A stretch of 32,749 nucleotides of DNA. Origin: a virus. Where the stretch lies: the IMG/VR virus record IMGVR_UViG_3300042731_009084, positions 1 to 32,749 of that record; one strand, written 5' to 3'. A model generated the notes under the pieces. It made no database searches, was not told the DNA's origin, and worked only from the letters and a program-made list of their open reading frames with translations. Shown piece by piece: positions 5,709 to 11,093 of this stretch; within the stretch, counting starts at the first letter, position 1; each line of letters begins with the position of its first letter. Both the position numbers and the translations under genes were made by a program.

Positions 5709-6413
5709 TTAATTAAACACTTTAACATAACACTGTAACTTGTTGGTGTTTATTGAATTATGATATACCCTATACTCATAAGTATGTTCGTACATGCAAC
5801 CCAATGCCGTATGTGTGAATTCATATTCAAGTGATACCTTGACGCTGCTATAAGAAGAAACTGAAATAGTATTATCGGTACTTAAATGGAATCCCTTATA
5901 CCTGATACCGAATATTATGTTCATACAAAAATTGGTTACACGATCATTCAGGATGTATGTATCGCACTTGTTTTTACCATCGTACTCTTCTGCTCTAGGA
6001 TATGAAAACCTCTGGCTTATCATACAGGCACCTACAAGGTATCTTGCATAAAGGCTTCTGTTATCAACACCTATCGATACGTACTCAAACGTTTTTGAAA
6101 GATCATACCTATCATAAGTGCTATCATATGCAGACACACTGTGTCTGCAATCGTGCTTAATACCGACACCAAGGAAATCATACCATTTCATGTATAGTCC
6201 CATGTAGTACTTGTCCTGAATAGGTTTGAAATAAACCTTGTGAGAATATTTTGAATCAGTTAGAACTCCCCCGGAAAGAGTAATCCTGTCACATATGGTT
6301 GCACTACATATCAAGTTAGTGAAATACAGTGACTCGATATCGTTTCTCAGCATATCATCGTTTATAGGGGAAATCCCTATGGTTGCCGCGAATAAAGTTG
6401 TAAGTAAATTCAT
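5709..6413 (-). CDS. Putative secreted/outer-membrane beta-barrel-like protein
   Basis: 234 aa. A short hydrophobic N-terminus (MNLLTTLFAATIGISP) could be a signal peptide. The rest alternates polar and hydrophobic/aromatic residues in strand-sized blocks: ITLSGGVL, YYMGLYMKWYDFLGVGI, FEYVSIGV, ARYLVGACM, CMNIIFGIRYKGF, SVKVSLEYEF. It ends VKVFN. Such a pattern is typical of 8- to 12-strand outer-membrane barrels, with GVGIKHDCRH resembling the periodic strands of small bacterial barrels. No family is firmly recognised. Its ATG overlaps the stop of the membrane protein upstream, so the two are co-translated. In a phage it could alter the host surface or block other phages; inference only. Confidence 0.5.
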   Translation of the reverse strand: MNLLTTLFAATIGISPINDDMLRNDIESLYFTNLICSATICDRITLSGGVLTDSKYSHKVYFKPIQDKYYMGLYMKWYDFLGVGIKHDCRHSVSAYDSTYDRYDLSKTFEYVSIGVDNRSLYARYLVGACMISQRFSYPRAEEYDGKNKCDTYILNDRVTNFCMNIIFGIRYKGFHLSTDNTISVSSYSSVKVSLEYEFTHTALGCMYEHTYEYRVYHNSINTNKLQCYVKVFN

Positions 6414-6715
6414 TTTAACTCCCTTGAAAATGTTAACGATAAACTTTCAGATGAGACACTTGAGCTCTCTTCACATGCCATTGAACTATCATCTTCATTT
6501 CGAAGTATGTGATACGATAAAATGGCTCTTTCAATTGCTTCATTTATATCACAATCTTCAAGATCACTTATGTGTCTCAGTCTCAACCATGTGCTTTTTG
6601 GCAAGTTCTTGTTTTTGAACGAATTCCACATTAATTCGTGTAGGCTAAATAGTACTATTGTAACCAAAGCAAATAAAACAAACATAACCAAAGCAAATAA
6701 AGCAAAATCAACCAT
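6410..6715 (-). CDS. Membrane-anchored small protein with RHH-like segment
   Basis: 101 aa. Residues 3-25 (FALFALVMFVLFALVTIVLF) form one transmembrane helix. The following part has STWLRLRHISDLEDCDINEA and IERAILSYHIL, which resembles the strand-helix-helix of ribbon-helix-helix proteins, though this is only a pattern match. The C-terminal 25 residues are Ser/Glu-rich (EESSSVSSESLSL). GAGG lies 5 nt before the ATG, and its TGA overlaps the next gene (ATGA). It could hold its partner, the barrel-like protein or a regulator, at the inner membrane. Function unknown. Confidence 0.55.
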   Translation of the reverse strand: MVDFALFALVMFVLFALVTIVLFSLHELMWNSFKNKNLPKSTWLRLRHISDLEDCDINEAIERAILSYHILRNEDDSSMACEESSSVSSESLSLTFSRELK

Positions 6716-6728
6716 AAAAACCTCTTTT

Positions 6729-7073
6729 CTACCTTGTCTTTACACTGTTTAAAAGATTTAATGCCCGTTCATTCCCATACTTTACCTGGCATGCCTCGTA
6801 TAAACCAATGTTGTTAAGTACCAGTATATAGGCATCTTCCTTGATTACATCAATATCTTTAACATCGATCAATGTATGAGTAGAGTATTGACGCAGCTTT
6901 ATATTGGTTCTACTCACTGCGTTTATAACACTGATATCATCGTCGTAACCGAATGCTGATGCAACATCGTGGATATACCAATAATCGATACCTTTGGTTA
7001 TTCCTCTTATTATTTTTCCGTTAAAAAAGAACCAGTTATCTTCAACTAAATCTTTACATTTATTTGCGTCCAT
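6729..7073 (-). CDS. BRO-N domain protein (phage antirepressor-like)
   Basis: 114 aa. It resembles the BRO N-terminal domain: a beta-rich start with WFFFNGKIIRGI and YWYIHDVASAFGYDDDISVI (the 'D-V-A-x-A-x-G-Y' signature), and near the end NNIGLYEACQVKYGNERAL in place of the usual 'esGLYxL'. The usual C-terminal KilA/ANT domain is absent, so this is a BRO-N-only form. Such proteins bind DNA and act as antirepressors or regulators in phages. It is the first gene after promoter P2, followed by two membrane-type genes. AGAGG lies 4 nt before the ATG. It is one of two regulator candidates here, the other being the HTH protein at 12846-13055, and their promoters share an 18-bp box. Confidence 0.65.
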   Translation of the reverse strand: MDANKCKDLVEDNWFFFNGKIIRGITKGIDYWYIHDVASAFGYDDDISVINAVSRTNIKLRQYSTHTLIDVKDIDVIKEDAYILVLNNIGLYEACQVKYGNERALNLLNSVKTR

Positions 7074-7118
7074 AAAACCTCTTTTCCTTAATGTTATTAT
7101 TATTATTATTATACTATT

Positions 7119-7147
7119 AATATATAGTATTATCGCATTACTGTCAA
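7119..7147 (-). promoter_or_regulatory. Promoter P2: TTGACA-N17-TATATT
   Basis: On the minus strand TTGACA (7147-7142) and TATATT (7124-7119) are 17 bp apart. The plus-strand box TTATACTATTAATATATA at 7109-7126 covers the -10 and is identical to that at P3. Inverted arms ATACTAT and ATAGTAT (7111-7130) also flank the -10. The leader has an (AAT)n run. Confidence 0.85.
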
Positions 7148-7157
7148 TAGGTAAATG

Positions 7158-7277
7158 TTATTTTTTGAAATGTTCACGCATCTTTTTATCAGCTTTCGCA
7201 GCAATCCTACACATACACCACATTCCGATAACGATATAGATCACTACAGCAATTATTATTATGGTTAACAGGTCCAT
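7158..7277 (-). CDS. 39-aa membrane miniprotein
   Basis: Starts MDLLTIIIIAVVIYIVIGMW and ends in a basic, Cys-containing tail (CMCRIAAKADKKMREHFKK). It has one transmembrane helix, with the positive tail expected in the cytoplasm. GGGGAG lies 5 nt before the ATG. It is the last gene of the recombination operon, and promoter P2 begins 10 bp after its stop. Function unknown; phage single-span miniproteins can be holin-like or host-directed. Confidence 0.65.
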   Translation of the reverse strand: MDLLTIIIIAVVIYIVIGMWCMCRIAAKADKKMREHFKK

Positions 7278-7287
7278 AACACTCCCC

Positions 7288-7563
7288 TTATCTAATTGTT
7301 ATTCCAAATGCTTTAAGAACATCGGTATAATGCCTTGCAACTATATGGAGTCCATTCCATAGAGTTCTAAATCTTTCTTGCCCATACGTCAATTTCCCCC
7401 GTTTGCTTTTAACTTCAACTACTGCCGTTATACCGGAACGGGCACAAATGAAGTCGGGGAAATCATCTCCAAGTTGATGAGTGTCAAAAACAGAAAAACC
7501 GAAACGTTTTAACGCTTCGGTTATTTCATTGTGATTATCATCTTTTTTAGCTATTCTTCTCAC
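7288..7563 (-). CDS. PD-(D/E)XK nuclease, VRR-NUC/Holliday-resolvase-like
   Basis: 91 aa, starting at a GTG that overlaps the preceding TGA. The fold's catalytic set is visible: Pro36-Asp37 (FPDF), Glu50-x-Lys52 (VVEVKS), then Gln62 in LTYGQERF. The helix before it (NEITEALKRFGF) and the strand after it (LHIVARHYTDVLKAFGI) match minimal single-domain phage nucleases of the VRR-NUC type. It likely cuts branched or structured DNA. It belongs to the same operon as RecT and the DnaQ-like exonuclease, so it probably resolves recombination intermediates. Substrate not predictable from sequence. Confidence 0.8.
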   Translation of the reverse strand: MRRIAKKDDNHNEITEALKRFGFSVFDTHQLGDDFPDFICARSGITAVVEVKSKRGKLTYGQERFRTLWNGLHIVARHYTDVLKAFGITIR

Positions 7564-7760
7564 AATTGCCTATCCTCCGAATTAAGAAGCCTTATAATAG
7601 CGTCGGCGATTACATCAAGGATTGCACATACATGATTGCCTGTTGCCTGACTATAACCTTCATATTCTTCAGGGACATTGATATCCCAAGTCTTAATACA
7701 GTCCCATACTGCTTTAAACAATGGGTTGTTTAGTTCATTTGTGGTAGGATCACGATACAT
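7560..7760 (-). CDS. Conserved small phage protein (NPLFxxxWxxIKxWDINVP type)
   Basis: 66 aa. The first half reads TNELNNPLFKAVWDCIKTWD then INVPEEYEGYS, followed by ATGNHVCAILDVI. It resembles a widespread small phage/plasmid family whose function is not known. Ribosome site GGGAGG. It overlaps the upstream gene by 11 bp and the nuclease gene by 4 bp (GTGA). Confidence 0.65.
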   Translation of the reverse strand: MYRDPTTNELNNPLFKAVWDCIKTWDINVPEEYEGYSQATGNHVCAILDVIADAIIRLLNSEDRQL

Positions 7761-7980
7761 TCTTTACCTCCCATTCTAGTGTTGTTTCATTATATGTTGC
7801 GCAACAATCGAGGCAAGTGAGTACACCTTTCATCTCTTTACGTCGATTGTGCCTACATTCTAAATCGTCATACGGTTTGTTGCCATTTGGATCAAAAATT
7901 CCGTCAGGTCCACAACTTAATACGTCAGGATCACATTGAAATGCAGTGTAATTATTACCTCGTATAAATTTACAAGCCAT
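7750..7980 (-). CDS. 76-aa Cys-rich protein (matches C-terminal part of the 155-aa protein)
   Basis: Starts MACKFIRGNNYTAF. The C-terminal half (LECRHNRRKEMKGVLTCLDC, then EWEVK) parallels residues about 97-133 of the protein at 5163-5630. Cys at 3, 16, 23 and 42 and CLDCC near 56-60 suggest a zinc-binding module. AAGGAAG precedes the ATG. It lies directly after the 128-aa partner that matches the other half of the fused form, so the two probably act as one complex. Function unknown. Confidence 0.7.
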   Translation of the reverse strand: MACKFIRGNNYTAFQCDPDVLSCGPDGIFDPNGNKPYDDLECRHNRRKEMKGVLTCLDCCATYNETTLEWEVKNVS

Positions 7981-7981
7981 A

Positions 7982-8368
7982 TTAAACTTCCTTACATTTT
8001 ACATAAAAAAACAGTTCCCGATACTTCCCACAGTCTTCTCCATGTGTAAGTAAATTTACTACGGGGTTTTGTAACCGTTGCTGAATTTCGAGTATACGTT
8101 CGTCAGGCTCTTCATAGTCTTTACCTGTTTTTTCAGCTTGCTGCTTCCGTCTCTTAAATTCAATACTCGACTGCTTTTTAGCATCGTATTGTTCGCATGT
8201 TTCTGAATATTCACATCTTGTACAATCGATGTTTTTTATTGCGAATGCATTTGCAACCATATAACACCTAGCATTTAAACATTTTGGTAATGTTTGGTCA
8301 TGCACTTTACTATGATCACAACTTTCGCATATTTCATATTCGTTCGCTTTCTCACATATTACTTTCAT
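7982..8368 (-). CDS. 128-aa Cys-rich protein (matches N-terminal part of the 155-aa protein)
   Basis: Contains CESCDHSKVH, CLNARC, IDCTRCEYSETCEQY and NLLTHGEDCGKY, each with a counterpart in residues 1-90 of the protein at 5163-5630. Between the last two blocks is an insertion of about 35 charged, helical residues (SSIEFKRRKQQAEKTGKDYE onward) missing from the fused form. Ribosome site AAAGGAT. At least eight Cys in pairs suggest structural zinc. Function unknown. Confidence 0.7.
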   Translation of the reverse strand: MKVICEKANEYEICESCDHSKVHDQTLPKCLNARCYMVANAFAIKNIDCTRCEYSETCEQYDAKKQSSIEFKRRKQQAEKTGKDYEEPDERILEIQQRLQNPVVNLLTHGEDCGKYRELFFYVKCKEV

Positions 8369-8383
8369 TGTTTTATCCTTTCA

Positions 8384-8734
8384 CTAATAATCAACATCAA
8401 AGAAACGTAACTTTCCGATGCATTTGCGAAATGGTAGTTGTTTCTGATTTTTTAAAACGAACCCATAATTACCGAAAAACCACGGCGATAAATAACTCAT
8501 TACACAGTCAGTTATTTCAGCATAACCGACAATCCCCCCTCTATCAATTACTTTTGCCAATGGTGGGAAAATATTCATTGTTGCAAGAAAATCATACCCG
8601 TTTTTGTCGATTGATTTACTTGCATGTATTAAAACAGGGCCCCTATAGTTAGTATGCCAGTCTCTATTTTCGACATCCTTTCCAGCATTACATATCGCCC
8701 ACGCCCATGGCTGCTTAATTGAAATTGCTTTCAT
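8384..8734 (-). CDS. ASCH domain protein
   Basis: 116 aa. Begins MKAISIKQPWAWAICNAGKD, then VENRDWHTNYRGPVLIHASK, the classic ASCH opening (QPWA..I..G.K..E.R.W.T.YRGP..IHA.K). GGIVGYAEITDCV follows in the central barrel. ASCH is a small PUA-like fold; members bind RNA or modified nucleosides, and some hydrolyse N4-acetylcytidine. Phages often carry one, with unclear role. AAAGGA lies 6 nt before the ATG. Here it directly follows recT. Confidence 0.88.
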   Translation of the reverse strand: MKAISIKQPWAWAICNAGKDVENRDWHTNYRGPVLIHASKSIDKNGYDFLATMNIFPPLAKVIDRGGIVGYAEITDCVMSYLSPWFFGNYGFVLKNQKQLPFRKCIGKLRFFDVDY

Positions 8735-8743
8735 AAATATCCT

Positions 8744-9574
8744 TTACAGTTTAGAAGTGAAATCTTTATCAGGCTCTTGAACTTCTTGAACCTCTTGAGC
8801 CTCTTGAACTTTTTCTGTAGTCTGTTCAAGAATTTCATCGATTGTTTCTTCGATTTCTTCTGGAGAACTAACTATCCCATTTTCCACATTTTCTTCATAT
8901 TCTATTGCTTGAGCAATTTCAGAACTCATTGGCTCAGTTTTCCAGTGCCGTCTAATGACTGTTTTCTTCCGCATCTCAGGTTCAAATAACGGATCATTCC
9001 ACGGCGTAGGTTTCCCCTTCATTCTTGAAAGAACCAATCTTTTAATCCCTTCGATATGATCATGACTCATCACATGAATATTTGGAATACCTTGCATATC
9101 TTCAAATATTGAATACCCACACTTCTCTCTACTTTTTTTATCTAATGCAGGTCTATGAATAAAGTGTTGTCCTTTTTCGTCTTCGTAGTAGTCAAATTCA
9201 TCTTCATAGTAAACAAGGTTTGCTCGAACATTTCTTACCTTACCGCTATTAAGTGACAATTGTATCATACCCTTATATCCTATTTGATACGTCAGCACGC
9301 CTTTATACGGTATGAAAAATATGTGCCCGAAAACAGGATCGGGATTAAGCCCCAATGTTGGGGCATTATATAGGCATGACAGAATTGATTTTTTGTTTGT
9401 AATTTTTTCATCACCCATAAACTTATTAGCAAGTGAAACATATATCTGCAAATAACGTTTATGATCTTTCTTAAAATGGGACGGCATTATATTAATGACT
9501 TGCTGCTTGTATCGTTCCCATTTTGCTTCTGATAGATTAAAATCTATAAGCGAAAATGCATTAGTTTTTTCCAT
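8744..9574 (-). CDS. recT: RecT-family single-strand annealing protein
   Basis: 276 aa. The core (about 30-210) has typical RecT features: ANKFMGDEKITNKKSILSCL, then LGLNPDP, IFFIPYKGVLTYQIGYKGMI, and EMRKKTVIRRHWK near the end. RecT coats single-stranded DNA and anneals it for phage recombination. The C-terminal 60 residues are acidic, with a short QEAQEVQEVQE repeat. The ATG overlaps the preceding 53-aa gene, with AGAAAGG as ribosome site. The partner nuclease is probably the DnaQ-like exonuclease two genes upstream rather than a RecE or lambda Exo type. Confidence 0.95.
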   Translation of the reverse strand: MEKTNAFSLIDFNLSEAKWERYKQQVINIMPSHFKKDHKRYLQIYVSLANKFMGDEKITNKKSILSCLYNAPTLGLNPDPVFGHIFFIPYKGVLTYQIGYKGMIQLSLNSGKVRNVRANLVYYEDEFDYYEDEKGQHFIHRPALDKKSREKCGYSIFEDMQGIPNIHVMSHDHIEGIKRLVLSRMKGKPTPWNDPLFEPEMRKKTVIRRHWKTEPMSSEIAQAIEYEENVENGIVSSPEEIEETIDEILEQTTEKVQEAQEVQEVQEPDKDFTSKL

Positions 9575-9722
9575 TTCTAAGCCTTTCTATTTCTTCTTGC
9601 ATAACTACTACTTTACTACACAATCCTATTACAGCAGTCAACAATTCTTCATGAGTTATATCAGGAAGAAAGGTTAAATTGTCCATTATCTCTTCAGCAG
9701 TATTATACATGAAATTTCTCAT
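9561..9722 (-). CDS. 53-aa helical protein between the exonuclease and recT
   Basis: Starts MRNFMYNTAEEIMDNLTFLP and ends with a probable coiled coil (VVVMQEEIERLRNGKN). Its ATG overlaps the exonuclease TGA (ATGA), and its end overlaps the recT start by 14 bp, so the three are translationally coupled. No family recognised. Placement suggests a small partner of the annealing/exonuclease pair. Confidence 0.65.
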   Translation of the reverse strand: MRNFMYNTAEEIMDNLTFLPDITHEELLTAVIGLCSKVVVMQEEIERLRNGKN

Positions 9723-10405
9723 AAATCCCCCAAGTTATAGAAGTAGTTTTCCATTTTTTTGAATATGCGGTATGCTAACTCAGCATCACGTACATTATCG
9801 ATGAAGATTTTCTTTTGCTCCCCTTTTTCTATTAAATCAAGATATTCTGAATAGTCTCTTACCGTTTTACCTTGTCCGAGTAGTAAATCTGCAAGATAAT
9901 CAAGAGACCGCCAGTCTTCTCTATTCCAATTGCTCCATACTTGCATAACATCAAAATGAGGAGATATAGAATAACGTTGGGTAAATTTCTTCAAAACGAA
10001 ATCATAATCCGACATATCGATACTGTTGATCATTGCACGCTTAAAGATGTACGGGAAGTCAAAATTCATTCCGTTGTATGTTACTACAACACAGTTATCA
10101 AGCAATGCAAGAATTTCTTTTATGAGAGAAATTTCTTCAGAGTATGAAATAGACTCAATAACTCTACCTCCTTTTACACCTTCACCATAAATAGCGTACG
10201 AACATATCATCCCGGTCTCAGGATGAAGAGCCATATTTTCAATCTGTTTCTTTTTTGCTTCAATCCGCTTCTCTTCAATCTTTTTCGGGTCTTTAATGTT
10301 CCCGATTTTGACTTCCGGTTCGGGAAGTAACCCTATCATTGCCTCATTTTGTACTGTCTCGATATCGAGTGCAAATACTTCGACATCGTTTCTTAATAAA
10401 GTCAT
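9719..10405 (-). CDS. DnaQ-like (DEDD) 3'-5' exonuclease, PolB-like type
   Basis: 228 aa. Exo I motif FALDIET gives Asp14 and Glu16; Exo II motif TYNGMNFDFPYI gives Asn111 and Asp116; the third acidic site is probably in FIDNVRDAELAYRIF (Asp207). This matches stand-alone predicted PolB-like 3'-5' exonucleases. Residues 40-57 are a charged Lys/Glu helix inserted after motif I. It is the first gene after promoter P4, with a strong AGGAGG. In many phages an exonuclease of this kind is adjacent to recT and makes single strands for annealing; here the order is exonuclease, a 53-aa protein, recT. Confidence 0.85.
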   Translation of the reverse strand: MTLLRNDVEVFALDIETVQNEAMIGLLPEPEVKIGNIKDPKKIEEKRIEAKKKQIENMALHPETGMICSYAIYGEGVKGGRVIESISYSEEISLIKEILALLDNCVVVTYNGMNFDFPYIFKRAMINSIDMSDYDFVLKKFTQRYSISPHFDVMQVWSNWNREDWRSLDYLADLLLGQGKTVRDYSEYLDLIEKGEQKKIFIDNVRDAELAYRIFKKMENYFYNLGDL

Positions 10406-10425
10406 GCGTCCTCCTATTTAATGTT

Positions 10426-10458
10426 AAAAAATGTGTGGGGAATTATTCACCACACATT
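10426..10458 (-). terminator. Intrinsic terminator overlapping promoter P4
   Basis: On the minus strand AATGTGTGG (10458-10450) pairs with CCACACATT (10438-10430) over an 11-nt loop, followed by T's to 10426. It ends the operon of the HTH, ATPase and Trp-repeat genes. The 5' arm lies between the P4 -10 and its expected start site. Confidence 0.7.
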
Positions 10459-10487
10459 AATATATCACAAGCTGCTTGTGGTGTCAA
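10459..10487 (-). promoter_or_regulatory. Promoter P4: TTGACA-N17-TATATT with palindromic spacer
   Basis: On the minus strand TTGACA (10487-10482) and TATATT (10464-10459) are 17 bp apart. The -35 overlaps the stop codon of the upstream gene. The spacer holds a perfect palindrome, CACAAGC-T-GCTTGTG (10466-10480), a likely operator. Downstream, GTGTG and AATTATTCAC (10433-10450 on the plus strand) match the box after P1. Confidence 0.85.
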
Positions 10488-10801
10488 CCACTTTTATCAT
10501 CTTCCAGTTCTATTGGATGTAACCGGTTTTCCATCCCTGCCAGCAAGTTCTGAATGCTTGTGGATACGCTCTTCATCTTTGTAGACATATCTTTAAGCGA
10601 GTTAGTAATACCATTTGCCTCCGTATACATTTTAGAAACGTTTATTGTTGCATTAAGCGGTAGATCACAGTATTTATATACAGAACCCTTATTGTTGACA
10701 AAACCATCACAACGTAAATCCCAATCTCCACCAAGGTGAGCGATTTCATTATGACTGATATTAACAATATATCCTTCATTTGTACGTGCTAAAATTTTCA
10801 T
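10484..10801 (-). CDS. Hypothetical protein with C-terminal coiled coil
   Basis: 105 aa. The N-terminal half is beta-rich (MKILARTNEGYIVNISHNEI, LGGDWDLRCDG). The second half is helical with heptad-like spacing (ITNSLKDMSTKMKSVSTSIQ). No family recognised. Its ribosome site AGAAAGG sits in the second copy of a 14-nt tandem repeat shared with the end of the upstream gene. Confidence 0.65.
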   Translation of the reverse strand: MKILARTNEGYIVNISHNEIAHLGGDWDLRCDGFVNNKGSVYKYCDLPLNATINVSKMYTEANGITNSLKDMSTKMKSVSTSIQNLLAGMENRLHPIELEDDKSG

Positions 10802-11093
10802 AAGTTAGCCTTTCTATGTAAGCCTTTCTATGTGTTTTCATCCACCCCGGTCGATAACGTAACATTAAATCCGGTCTGTTATTAGCTACCCAACCGGGTT
10901 TATTATACATCAACCATCCAAGTTTATGACAAAGCACCCAATTATATCTATAACCGGGTGGAACGCCATCAGGACAAATATCATTCATCCATTCGGGTTC
11001 TCTTTTAGTTGAAACACAGAATGGTTCATATACCCAACCAGTTAGTTTCTCAGCTACAATGCATAACTGTTCGTGTGTAATACCCATTTTCAC
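10776..11093 (-). CDS. Protein with five 8-residue Trp/Pro repeats
   Basis: 105 aa. It starts at a GTG that overlaps the ATPase stop (an ATG lies two codons in). Residues about 58-97 form five octads: KLGWLMYN, KPGWVANN, RPDLMLRY, RPGWMKTH, RKAYIERL. The pattern is [KR]-[PL]-[GD]-[WL]-[LMV]-x3. An isolated earlier unit, REPEWMND, suggests the array was longer. The repeats are diverged at DNA level. The last octad and the stop were changed by a 14-nt tandem duplication, which moved the end 26 bp into the next gene. Function unknown; the octads may form a short solenoid. Confidence 0.65.
   Translation of the reverse strand: MKMGITHEQLCIVAEKLTGWVYEPFCVSTKREPEWMNDICPDGVPPGYRYNWVLCHKLGWLMYNKPGWVANNRPDLMLRYRPGWMKTHRKAYIERLTYENFSTYK
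10799..10837 (-). repeat. 14-nt tandem duplication at a gene junction
   Basis: On the minus strand ACATAGAAAGGCTT is followed directly by ACATAGAAAGGCTA. Each copy contains the ribosome site AGAAAGG. Removing one copy would restore H-R-K-A-N-L-TGA, with the TGA overlapping the next ATG as ATGA. Confidence 0.8.

Noticed and set aside
8770-8820. Short 9-nt tandem repeat in recT
   Set aside because: It encodes an acidic QEAQEVQEVQE tail and looks like simple replication slippage.
9488-9493. A TATATTAAT match in recT on the plus strand
   Set aside because: No TTGACA-like hexamer at 17 bp, and no gene follows in that direction.
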